From: Cryoendolithus antarcticus
Lineage: Eukaryota > Ascomycota > Dothideomycetes > Cladosporiales > Cladosporiaceae
Direction of reading: 5' to 3'
NCBI GenBank assembly: GCA_002077065.1
Contig: NAJO01000003.1
Location: 682,001-746,000, forward strand
Length of the DNA: 64,000 nt
The position numbers and the translations under genes were made by a program. Shown piece by piece: positions 33,333 to 43,090 of the stretch (position 1 is its first letter; each line of letters opens with the position of its first letter). The notes beneath the pieces were generated by a model. The model was not told the DNA's origin and searched no databases. It was given only the letters and a program-made list of their open reading frames with translations.

Positions 33333-34085
33333 GACGTGTAGGTGGATGCACTGATGAGAAAACTCGTCGGGCACGGGGAACGACCATGTCTTCGCTGGAG
33401 TGCAGGCATTTGCGGCTTGAACGCCCCAGCATCTCAATGGCTCTTGCGATACTTGGTGAGCGCGCCGTTATGGGTTGCTCTGTCGCTAGAGCGCAGCAGA
33501 TGACACTTCACGGGCGACTTATCTCCCCATCTGGTCATTGAACAGCGGTCAATGCTGAATGGCTCCTGTCGCTCATGTAGCGGAGATGGAACGGAGAGCA
33601 GCAGGGATTCAGATGACGATTTACTTGCGCTTGATAGGAGACGTTGGGTATCGAGAGCGTGGGTGCGAGACTATCACTTCGGTGCGGAGGGGGTGGATCT
33701 GTTGAGCAGGCGTAGTTACAGCTAGGATATCATAGATAGCGCAAAATTCATCGCTCACATATTGCTTTCCCCTTTCACTCTCCTGCCTGTGGTCCCTAAA
33801 GGTTGTCAGTCCACCGAAGCTGGCTGCTTGTCGCCCCAAAATGCCGTGACGTTGTTGATACAGCGACGGCGAGAGATGGCATCGCTGACACGCGAGTCGC
33901 CTAGAATAAGCTTGTGTGCCTACGACTTTCCTGACGCGCCTTCGCCTCGGCGCCTTGGAGTTTCGGGATGCATCATCCGGACTGTGGAAGGGTCTGCCAT
34001 CTGGCCCTCTGTTCAGCAGCCAGCATGTCCACGGGCGGGATCAATGCTCCCATACCTCCCGCATAGATCAGATAGCGTGAGTGAT
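33333..34085. other. Convergent intergenic region, no gene seen
   Basis: About 750 bases between yme1 and the ureohydrolase gene 3' ends. A 72-codon minus frame at 33621-33839 has no support. Presumably 3' UTRs. Confidence 0.35.
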
Positions 34086-35051
34086 TCAGCCCAGCGTCCC
34101 CGTCCTCGCTTTGAAAGCGTCCACGATCCCCTCCACCAGCTTGCCAGTCATGCCCAGCCCTGGGTCATGGTCTGGGTTCACCTCCGCTAACATGAGCCCA
34201 GCGACCTTACTCCCACTCACCAGCACCTTCAATGCTCGCAAACTCTCCTCAATGCCTACACCAGTGAATTGCGGCACGTTCGCCAGCGGAAAATTGCCAC
34301 CGTCTATCGAATCGACATCGTAATGCACCAGAATTACGTCAACCCGTTCTTCCAACCACGCCAGTGCTTCCCTCGCCCTGCCCCCAGGATCAGCAGCGAT
34401 GGACGAGGACGTGAAGACGCGGTAGCCGCTATCAAAGAGAACACCGAGCTGCTCCCTCGTATTGCCAGCAAGATCCATGTTGAGGCCAAAGAACACCACA
34501 TTCCCAGGATCCACCAGCGGCTCCCCGTCAGGCCGCACGAAGTCCGCCATGGACTGCAGCGCGCCAGGCCGCCGCATGAGATGCGTCATCGTCATGCTCG
34601 CGAAATTGCCCGAGGAGCCGGGGGCGTTTGGCACAGTGAGATCGACGTCCGCGTCGATGTATATTAGTCCTACTCGCTTGAGGGACAGAGTGTGAGAGAG
34701 GGCAGTTAGTATACCCGGGAGCTGGCAGCACTCGCCTCCGAGTATCAGTTGGAAGGGAAGTTTGCCATCTGAGGAGGGTTCAAGGGTCTTCGTGAGGGAG
34801 TTGCGGATAAGTTGGTTTACTTCGACGTTTTCTTTTTCGCGTTTCACGCCGGAGGGGTCGATGGCGGCGAGAGACCAGGCTGCTGGGCCGGAGGGAAGGG
34901 CGTTGTGGGAGGTGGTTTGGTAGCCGATGTGTTGTAGACCCTGTGCGAGACCTACTTTGAGGAGGACGGCTGGGGCGTTTCGTTTGCCTGGGATAAGGGA
35001 GCCGATGTCTGCGGGAATTGATGTGATGGCTATATTGTCTTGGGAAGCCAT
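34086..35051 (-). CDS. Arginase/agmatinase-superfamily protein with altered metal ligands
   Basis: Ureohydrolase-fold enzyme, 321 residues from the ATG at 35051. A probable 5'-UTR intron (35121-35053, GTAAGT...CCAG) ends one base before the ATG; the longer frame upstream has no ATG. The four family motifs are all present but changed: GGECC for the usual GGDHS, IDADVDL for DAHxD, YDVDSIDGG for DVDxxDP, and EVNPDHDP for the terminal Glu motif. Thus two of the six usual Mn ligands (both His) are replaced by Cys and Asp. The lid His in the common HGG segment is also absent. Substrate is therefore unclear; arginase activity should not be assumed. Family assignment itself is secure. Confidence 0.85.
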   Translation of the reverse strand: MASQDNIAITSIPADIGSLIPGKRNAPAVLLKVGLAQGLQHIGYQTTSHNALPSGPAAWSLAAIDPSGVKREKENVEVNQLIRNSLTKTLEPSSDGKLPFQLILGGECCQLPGILTALSHTLSLKRVGLIYIDADVDLTVPNAPGSSGNFASMTMTHLMRRPGALQSMADFVRPDGEPLVDPGNVVFFGLNMDLAGNTREQLGVLFDSGYRVFTSSSIAADPGGRAREALAWLEERVDVILVHYDVDSIDGGNFPLANVPQFTGVGIEESLRALKVLVSGSKVAGLMLAEVNPDHDPGLGMTGKLVEGIVDAFKARTGTLG

Positions 35052-35052
35052 G

Positions 35053-35121
35053 CTGGACGTTTCGGATCCACAAGGTGACGTGGGAACCTTGTAAGGTGAA
35101 GAAATGTAGGAAAGCACTTAC
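35053..35121 (-). other. Probable 5'-UTR intron of the ureohydrolase-like gene
   Basis: Minus-strand donor GTAAGT at 35121 and acceptor GTCCAG ending at 35053, 69 nt. Splicing brings the leader to one base before the ATG at 35051. Based on splice signals alone. Confidence 0.5.
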
Positions 35122-35519
35122 ATGCGCGTCGATTCCGTGTAGGAGTGATCTAGTGTATCAGATGTACGTCGGATAAGGTGCAGTAGGGCGTCGGATAGCT
35201 TCAAAGAGCTCCAAGGCGGTTACAAAGCTCGACAGCAAAGCTCGACGAAGATATCATTTTGGAACTGTTGAATCAAATCGATAAGATAGCACTATACTGG
35301 TCTGAGTTCTCGTGAGACCGGGATACTATGCAGTGCAACCTTTCTCGATCGGCCTGGAGCACGCTCGAGTGCTTTTACTTGGGCTTGGGGCGCCTTGAGG
35401 ACGCTGTCACGGATATGGGTAGACCGCTTTCATACCTAGTACGCATGGACCGCTCTGAGACTACACCTTTGAAAGTGTTGCATTTATGAAGCTGGGTCTT
35501 TGATACGGAACGAGCCTCC
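35122..35519. other. Upstream region of the ureohydrolase-like gene
   Basis: About 400 bases with no supported frame. Probable promoter. Confidence 0.3.
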
Positions 35520-36156
35520 TCATTTCGGCTGGTTTATACTCTCCGTCTCGTCCGTAAGCTGTATGGAGGCAATGATCTTTGAGTTCTCTCGGGTTTTCTT
35601 GGGTTCCCTTTCGTAAGATTCCTTAGGTACAATCCCTTGAATATACCCCCTTGGGTACAACCCCTCGGGTTGCTTTGGATTTGCTCGAGTGTAGACCACT
35701 GGGTGCTTCTCGGTCACACCAAGCCCGTCGCGTCCTGAAAAAGGTCGATCTGTGCTAGTGTGCCCATCGCGCCCCACGCCGCAACGAATCGTCCTCTTGC
35801 CTAATCCCTCCGTCCCAGGCACCACGATCTCGTCATCATCGGCGAGCGCAACAGTATGGTCACGCTTACCCGCAGATGAGGCGGCGGGAGCACGCTTGGG
35901 ACGTTTCCTCGGGGATTGGGCAGGCGGAGGAAGAATCGTACAACTCCGAAGCTCTGGGCGTGGCTGTGATGCCACGCGTGCTCACGTTGAGGGTTTGCCT
36001 CGCGGGAGTAGTTGCGCCTGCAACATCTGAGATTGAGTTTCTTGGCAGTTGAGTGGATGTGGCACCTCGTGCTGCGCTTTTCACATCCTCTGCAGCGTCG
36101 AAGCCGTTCTCGTATACCGCCCGATACCCTTCGGAGTAGTGCTTGATCGTCCTCAT
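35520..36156 (-). CDS. Hypothetical basic protein, two frames needing an intron or frameshift
   Basis: A minus frame from ATG 36156 encodes MRTIKHYSEGYRAVYENGFD... to about residue 58; a second frame to the stop at 35520 encodes a Lys/Arg/Pro-rich region (PRKRPKRAPAASSAGKRDH), a possible nuclear signal, and GLYPRGYIQGIVPKESY. The second frame has no ATG of its own. A donor GTGAGC and an acceptor ACAG exist at the crossover but only 22 nt apart, too short to splice; a one-base lesion is equally possible. No domain recognised. Reality of the gene is moderate: both frames look coding in composition. Confidence 0.4.
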
Positions 36157-36169
36157 GCCGCTTTACTGC

Positions 36170-36700
36170 ATCTCAACCTTCGATGTCGACGCCGGGGAGA
36201 ACTTCGCAAGTGGCGTCAACCAGCTCGTTGACGCTAAGGTTCGGATGATTGACCTCGAGGTCCTGAACGGCCTCGAGGTCTAGGCCCGCGCGCTCAACGA
36301 AGCTCTCGACATCGACTCACAGTGTGCTCGGTAGCGAATGTCACTAGGTGATCGGGTGGCATCGGGGCATCCGTCGCGAGTGGGTAGTCGGCCGCCTTCA
36401 CATGAGGCAGCGCGACTCATGCGCTCTACTGCACTTTGACTGATGATGACAATGACACTATCGCCTGGTCCGGAGCAGTCTTGATCGATGTGCTCAACGG
36501 CAGTGCATGTTTCGCCGTCCACGTTGTACGGGTGTTCCTTGGTCATTTCTTCCACCAAGTCCTCGCCGCACGCCCCGATTTACTCCTTGAAGGTAGTGTC
36601 ATTCTTAGGGTAAACGGTGCCTTTGGTCTTGCCTGTGCGAGGCCTCCCAAGCACATACTTCGAGCGTTGTTGCTAGAAAGGGGTGGAGCTGGTGGTCGCC
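36170..36700 (-). pseudogene. Remnant of an unidentified protein-coding gene
   Basis: Two coding-like stretches sit on the minus strand. One, about 36,670-36,280, reads KYVLGRPRTGKTKGTVYPK, then an in-frame TAA, then GEDLVEEMTKEHPYNVDGE and TAVEHIDQDC. The second, about 36,320-36,178, reads VESFVERAGLDLEAVQDLEV, NHPNLSVNELVDATCEVLPG, then a stop. They are in different frames, with no ATG start that opens either. The amino-acid composition and helical pattern look genuine but I cannot name the family. Best read as a decayed gene or a multi-exon gene with damage. Confidence 0.35.
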
Positions 36701-37008
36701 GGCGTAAAGATGGTAGATGCATGCGTGACGCGAATCGAGGTCAGCGTCTCAGAACGCAAGCGACTTAAAGAACTATTGACCGGTCAACGGGTATGAAGCT
36801 GAGCACGGCGGGTATTACACGGATGAACACCAGCAGACGCGAGTGATCTAGCTGCGACGGAGCAGCGACGCGGAGCATCAGGCGTAGCAAATGAGGCAAA
36901 GCTGTGGGGTGGAATTTGTGAGGCTGCGTCGGCAACGAATGGGACGGACTGACGAGGACGCAGTGACAGTAAGGAAGTGATGGGGAGGAAGTGACGTTCG
37001 CGCTCACA
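36701..37008. other. Intergenic region, nothing seen
   Basis: About 300 bases between the gene remnant and the 3' end of the AAA ATPase gene. No supported frame. Confidence 0.3.
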
Positions 37009-39592
37009 TTACCGCTTCGGCCTCTCAGCACCGACCCTCACGTCCTTCGCGCCGCCGTCTCTGTCAGTACTGCCATTCGCTTCATTCCCATCTAGCCACC
37101 GATCCAATCGCTCAAAGGCCCTGGCAGCTCTCTTCTCCTCATCACCCTTGTGTAGCTCATTCAAATACAGTCTGAACTCCCTGCTCATCTCTGCCACTTG
37201 CTGCACATGATGCTCCTCGACCATGATCATACCCTCTTCATCTCGCACGGCTTCATATTCGGCAAGTGCCACAGCAGTCTGGAACGCGTTGCGGATCTCG
37301 CGACCGTTGAGGTCAAGCGCTTTGATGACTGGGCCGGAGATGTACTCCCTGGCGCCGATAGTGACGCGGATGTCTTTGCGGCGCTCGCGAGTGAGCTTGG
37401 AGATGAATGCTGACCAGATTCGTTGACGGTCGGAGTCGGAGAGGGGGTTGTAGTAGAGCTTGACGTGGATTCTGCAGCACATTAGTATCTTCGGCTTGAC
37501 TTGATACTATGAAAGTACTCGCCGGCTCGTGAAGGCATCGTCAAAGGCACCAACGCGGTTCGTCGTCAAGAAGAGCATGCCTTCGTATACTTCCAAAGCT
37601 CGCAGGAAGCCAGCGACGAGACTATTTCGAACCAAGTCATTCGAACTACGTTTCTCCATATAGATATCTGCTTCGTCGATCAAGACCAGAGCGCCCCAGT
37701 CACGAGCAGAAGTGAAGTGATACTCGAGATTCAGCTCGACTTCCTCGGGGTCTGTACCGATGTCCGCGCATGTCAGAGTGATTAGAGGACGTCGGGTGTA
37801 CTCAGCAATGCATTCTGCCGTGTAAGTCTTGCCAACACCAGGTTTACCGTGCAGAAGCACGATCTGCGATTTGCCTTTGTTTTCGATGAAGTCTGCACTC
37901 CAGAACGCAGATCGTTGATCCTCGTTGCCGTCCTCCGAGCGCATGTATTTCTTCGACAGGGCCTTGAGCATGTTGATACGTTCTGGTCGCATGACGAGGG
38001 TGTCCAAAACTTCGAACTTGAATTGTGCTTTCCTTAGATCTTCGACGTCGAGCAGCTCCCATGTACGTGAGCCGAAGTGAAAGACATACAACCTGCTGCT
38101 GTAGAGGAAGCTCATCTGGTCAGTGAGTTCCATGCCAATCTCGAGGTTGTCCAACTCCGAGAATTCCACGTAAGGCTTTTCGACCGCGGCAGCAGCTTTT
38201 CGTTTCGTGCAGACTGGGCAATTGCAATCCGTGACGCCAATCTTGATCTGGTTTTTGGGTATAACATACGGTCTCTCGTCGGGTTGGTCGGTGTAGAAAG
38301 TCCGCATGTCGACCATAACAAGCCCATCGACATCGTTGTAGGGAAACTCGAGGGACTTTCCAACAGATGTCATGCACCGTGGTGAGAGTAGACGGAATGC
38401 CTGTCTACCCTTCTCTCGAAGCACGTCAGCCACCGGCTTGCCATTCTCTGAGTGTCCTGGCCAGTCTGCTGGGATCAGGTCCATGTCCAGGATCGCACTC
38501 TCGCCTTCGAACGCGTCGATATACTGCGTCAGCTCGCCTTTACCAACAGCAGTCCCATCAAATGTCAAATTTTCGATCTTGACCTGCCAATACTTGTCGT
38601 TGGCCGTGGTCATCAGGTCGATGCTGTGCACGATGCCTCCTCGCAAGAAGGGGACAAAATTGCGATTCTTATCGTCCTTGAACTTGACCAGCGTTTCTGT
38701 GCCAGGCTTGAACAGGAGCCACATGAACTCGAAGGTGGCGAAGCTTCTCTCGTGTCTGGCGCGCTCGATCGCGATGCCGGGCATCACTTCAGCCCCCAAA
38801 TAGTCATCGAGCAGTCCCAGATGCTCATACATATCGGCAGCTTTCTCGCAGAGGTCCAGTGTATGCCCGGGAGCATGGTCGTTTCGGAACTTCCGTAGCT
38901 TTTCGAGGTGGTGTACAAGAAATATGTGTGGTTCTGTGGAAAAGAAGATCGGGCTGAGCAGGTTTAGTCCTGGCCAGTACGCGACGACTTGTTGCAGGGC
39001 GTGAATGATAGCAGAGGAGTGGATCTCAAGCCTGCGGACACCCTTCAATGACGCCACCTGTAGCTTCGGTGGCCCTTCACTTATCATCGTCTCGCGAGCT
39101 GAAGTTCCGATCCTCCTCGGGAACGGGTGTTCCAGGTACACTTGGATAGCGTGGGCGATCCTGCCAACCATCGACTGGACGTGGCGAATAGACCGCAAAG
39201 TATTCGGTCACAACATCAAACGCAGACGCGACCTGGCGAGACTCCTCCTTGGGCGGGTCGAGAGGTTTTGTGGAAGTCGCCTGGTACACTATGCCACCGG
39301 TGCGCTCATGCTTGTAGACAGCGCGGTAGCGGACGAGGGCCTGAGGTGGACCATCGGCCCTTTCGCCAGAGTCCTCGTCCGGTGTGAATGGGGTGGGGTT
39401 CGCCTGGCATCTCACAAGATAGACAGGTCTTTGTCCATAGTCAACGGAGGGAGATCGACTCCTACGACGGTCGTATCTCGGTGGTGAAGGCGGTATTGTG
39501 CGATGAGGCCGCGGTGGTGGTGGTGGGCTGTATGAGCGACCTCTACCGCCATGGCGCCGTCGTGTTCGCGTACGTCGATCCCGAGCTGGCAT
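37009..39592 (-). CDS. Fungal AAA ATPase with DUF7025-type N-terminal domain
   Basis: Three exons: 39592-39142, 39098-37523 and 37471-37009; 829 residues. Exon 1 begins with an Arg-rich, Pro-rich head (MPARDRRTRTRRRHGGRGRS). The middle holds the conserved domain found before AAA modules in many fungal proteins (GIVHSIDLMTTANDKYWQVK, FEGESAILDMDLIPADW, CNCPVC). The AAA module has Walker A HGKPGVGKTYTAE, Walker B ALVLIDEADIY, and the sensor LTTNRVGAFDDAFTSR. Intron 1 is only 43 nt (GTGTAC...TTCAG) and could instead be a frameshift. Intron 2 is 51 nt and requires a GC donor (CG|GCGAGT) to give FTSR-IHVKLYY, with branch point ATACTAATG. Function of the family is not established. Confidence 0.82.
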
Positions 39593-40004
39593 ATTGACCT
39601 AGAGTGATGCTGGGAACTCTCTGGTCACGTTCACTCAAGGTTGCAGAGCAAGTCGTGTTGTTATGAGCGTCTCTATGCAACCTCTCCCCCCGGAGGTGGC
39701 AGGATTACGCTAGGGGGTGGTCTGTTGCACGGGCTTGTTGCGGCTGAGATGCAGCCAACAACTCGCGTAGCGAACGCCATGCAGCACGCGTGGCATGATC
39801 AGCGCCTTGTTTGGCTTGGCTCGATCACTAGTATATCAATACCGGTGATACCGCCGTGTCGGTATGTTAAGTGACTTTGATGAAGAACATTGGGGATGAC
39901 CACAACGTTGGACGTGGAGCCGAGGGCACTCGTCCGTTCATTCAGCTCGGATCTCGAAGGCCGTGCGAACGGACCACAAGGCCGGCTACAGCATGTCTTG
40001 ATCG
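39593..40004. other. Divergent intergenic region upstream of the AAA ATPase and the DUF7708-like gene
   Basis: About 410 bases. A frame starting at ATG 39896 (MTTTLDVEPRALVRS...) overlaps the start of the DUF7708-like frame in another phase and may be its true 5' part. Otherwise nothing seen. Confidence 0.3.
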
Positions 40005-41745
40005 ATGAATGCACGCAAGAGGAACGTCGAGAAGCCGAAGATCGCAACTGGCGGATATACTTCGAGCCATGGCAGCCAGGATCGCAGTGAGCACTTCGAC
40101 AGCGAGCATTGGAACGACAATGGCTTACAAAGTGCCAGAGAACTCCAAGATGCATTCCTCCGCAAGGAGGGTGTGATGCTCAGCAAAGCGTGGACAGCAT
40201 TCCGTCAGAAGTTACCCGACTGCGATAAAGCCGCGTTCGCTCGACGAGCGCCCAGCGTAGCCGATGTCATCGAAACAGTCGAAGACATCGGGGCAGAGTG
40301 GGAATGTTCGAGACGGAAGGGCAAATGGGGATTGGCTAAGGGCTACTTTCACAAAGTGGCTGGCGGCTTCAACTCCCATGCCACTCTACTGGAGCTACTA
40401 CCGACTGGCAGCGAGTATGTGTCGCTCTTCTCTGGTGCGACCAAGTCGATCATGAAAGCGAGTGCGAACCACGAGAAGATCGCTCAAGGACTGGGCAAAG
40501 CATTGAGTGAGATTACCCATGTCGTCGAAACCTGCACTCGCGTTTGCCAGCTCTACAACACTGAAGCCATCCAAATGCTGATTGCAAAGCTTTATGCGCA
40601 TATCTTCCTGTTCCTGAAGGATGCTATGTCCTGGTACCTGGACAAGCAGTGGAAACGTGTGCTGCACGCGCTACGCGAGGACTTCTTCGATGACTTCAAG
40701 GACCAGATCGCCAACATTAGCATCATTGCTGGCCAAGTCGAGCATCAAGCCCGCATGGGTATCGCAGCCGAGCAGCGGACTACGCGAGTGGTAGTCGAGA
40801 AGACGCAATCGACAGCGGTGCAGACCCAGGCGGCAGTAGATGATCTACGATTGTTTGCCACTGGCCAAGCAAGAGCGACAGCCGAGCTAGTAGCACAATT
40901 CCAGCGTATCGAGAGCAAGGCCTCTGAAGAAGGTCAGCGCAAAGAGCTGTTGATCCTGGAGGAACCCCATTGACTCAAGTCTTTGACCAGCTTCATCGCC
41001 ACTCATATCATGGAACTTCTCGAACGCCAGGCCGAGGATTGGCTAGAGCAGAAACGCGCGGCTGTCACGACTCCTGATCGCAGCGTGCGACAACTAGAAG
41101 ACGTGCCTAAGCGACTCCTGCTCGGTGATGCGAAGGTCGAACTCAAGCTGCCAGGAAGAGACGAGTATCTCGATGCTTCTCGAGATCTCGAAAACTACAT
41201 CCTCTACCATGATATTCGCGGACCGCATGAGACAGCCCCAAGCGTGTCAGTCGACACAGGGGTATCGATACGCTTGCAGAGCTTCATCACCAATGCCGAC
41301 GAAACGCTTCTAGCGATTGCCGGGCCTACACATCTTGATCAAGAGGGTATGAGCACAACGACGAAAGTCGCTGTAAGTTTTGTAGACTTCGCAGAGAAGA
41401 CGCGACTTCCTGTCGTTTCGTACTTCTGTCAGCTGCCGGAGGGGACTGAACGACGCAGTGGCCTGGGCAGAGAGGTGCAGGGATTGGTGTCATTGGTCTA
41501 CTCCTCATTCGACAGCTGATTCAATGTTTGCCACTACGACCACAAGATCCGATCAATCTGAGCATCGCGGACTTGGAGGAGCTTGACGGTACCGACATGT
41601 CGCTCACCTTAGCCTTTGACGTTGTGCGTAATCTGATGGCCGAGATCGACAGTATACTCTTCGTCGTCATCGACCATCTATAATGGCTGGACGATCACGA
41701 CACTGACAAATCGTTGACAAGTGGACTTGCGCTTCGACGCAAGAA
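40005..41745 (+). pseudogene. DUF7708/STAND-like fungal protein, broken in three places
   Basis: From ATG 40005 the protein contains the DUF7708-type region (HKVAGGFNSHATLLELLPTG, YVSLFSGATKSIMKAS, AKLYAHIFLFLKDAMSWYLD), which in fungi often heads NLR-like (STAND) proteins. A TGA at 40971-40973 interrupts the frame, which continues unchanged with FIATHIMELLERQAEDWLEQ, ADETLLAIAGPTHLDQEG and PVVSYFCQLPEG. Near 41490-41500 the conserved continuation LLIRQLIQCLP appears in the next frame, so one base was gained or lost. That frame ends at a TAA (41681-41683) after SILFVVIDHL, beyond which WLDDHDTDKSLTS still matches family expectation. Three independent lesions make it a pseudogene rather than a single sequencing error. 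Its end overlaps the convergent gene on minus. Confidence 0.7.
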
Positions 41746-42405
41746 AGTGTTGACACGCTGCTTGTACTTACCCCTAGTCTCGCTCTTTGATGGCGCGCCA
41801 AAACGCACTAACTGGTCTACCGGCGTGAATTGATTGTGACCCTTGTTGGTATTCTTCGGTGTGCTGTCTCTCACCGGTGCGGACGGCTCCGCGACACACT
41901 CAGGACTCAACTCACGATACCTCACTTCTTCATGATCTTTTTCGCCACAGAACACATACTTCCCGACTCTTCCGCCGAAGTCAATAGAGGGAATCTCGCC
42001 ATCCTCATTGGGTAACGCAGACCGCCCCCGGTGCACCCGCCTGACTCTCAGCTTGGCTGGCCCACTCAGATCATGACTCCATTTCCTCGCTGCGACCAAC
42101 TTCGGAATATTCGAAGTCAGAACCTCATACAACGCTCGATCATCCAGAAGCACATTCTTGGGTGGCTCTGAGACGCGGTGCTTGAATGGCTTTGCTGGCG
42201 TAGTCTGGTAGACGCGCCATCGCTCGGGCACTGGAGCTAGGGGCGGTGGGCGCTCGAAGTAATCTGCTTCGAGGACTCCGTCGGGATCGCCAGGGCGCCA
42301 GATCTCGCGCTGAACGGATGTGATGGGATCGCGCCAGTATCTACGCTCCGACGTCTTTGGATCGAGGGGTGCAGATTGGGCGGAGGCGTCCTGAGTGGTA
42401 GCCAT
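41695..42405 (-). CDS. Hypothetical protein, unrecognised
   Basis: Minus frame of 236 residues from ATG 42405; an upstream in-frame extension has only a non-ATG start. Sequence is rich in Arg, Pro and Trp/Tyr (RRYWRDPITSVQREIWRPGD, PERWRVYQTTPAKPFKHR, PSIDFGGRVGKYVFCGEK) with no domain I know. A perfect donor GTAAGT lies inside at 41771-41766, so the last ~24 residues, which are antisense to the decayed DUF7708-like gene, may be intron or 3' UTR rather than coding. Composition suggests a DNA- or RNA-contacting or structural protein, but this is a guess. Confidence 0.5.
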   Translation of the reverse strand: MATTQDASAQSAPLDPKTSERRYWRDPITSVQREIWRPGDPDGVLEADYFERPPPLAPVPERWRVYQTTPAKPFKHRVSEPPKNVLLDDRALYEVLTSNIPKLVAARKWSHDLSGPAKLRVRRVHRGRSALPNEDGEIPSIDFGGRVGKYVFCGEKDHEEVRYRELSPECVAEPSAPVRDSTPKNTNKGHNQFTPVDQLVRFGAPSKSETRGKYKQRVNTFLRRSASPLVNDLSVS

Positions 42406-43090
42406 TGCTGAGGCACTGATACTTGATGATGCTATGAGGATGTTGAGGAAGAGGAGGGGAAGGTAGAAAGGTAGCACAGGTGCCTTAGTCAGATGTATGA
42501 GGGTTGAGAGAGAAGTGGAGTGCGCGAAGACAGAGTGCACTGATGGGGACTGAGTGATGCTGAACGAAGAATGCTACTTCTCCTTGCTGCGAGTTCGAGC
42601 AGAGCAATGCCAGTACTCATGTAGCATCAATCATGCGATGCCTCACACAGACTCCGTGCGCACATGAAGCGCACTCTGTATGCAATGTATCGCGAGTTAT
42701 CAGGGATCCCTTCGAGGCCCACGTCTCCTTCCACGCGGGCTCGAGCATTCGAGGAGGCAAGACCATCAGCGCATTGACATGCTCTCAGCTAACGCTGATT
42801 GTTCTATGTCTGCCGTCTTCATGGCTGCCGGGCCTACATTGGAAGGGAGAGATAGCGGTACCGAGTACTGTAGTTTGGGCTGGGTGCCAAGTCAGAAAGC
42901 GCGATCGCCCGAAATCTGGCCATCGACCAGTTAAAATGCACGATCTGGTAATTAGGGTTGATGGCAGGCCATCATCGACTCCATTGCCACACCACACCCT
43001 TCCGCTGCACCGCGTAACACCCTTATTCACCGACCGAAGGCGACGAAGCCGCACTATACACAAGCCTGCTTGCATCACGACACTGCAATC
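42406..43090. promoter_or_regulatory. Divergent region upstream of the complex I 51 kDa gene
   Basis: About 685 bases between the hypothetical gene at 42405 (minus) and the 51 kDa gene (plus). A 174-codon plus frame at 42633-43157 overlaps the start of the latter and is rejected. Presumed promoters. Confidence 0.35.
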
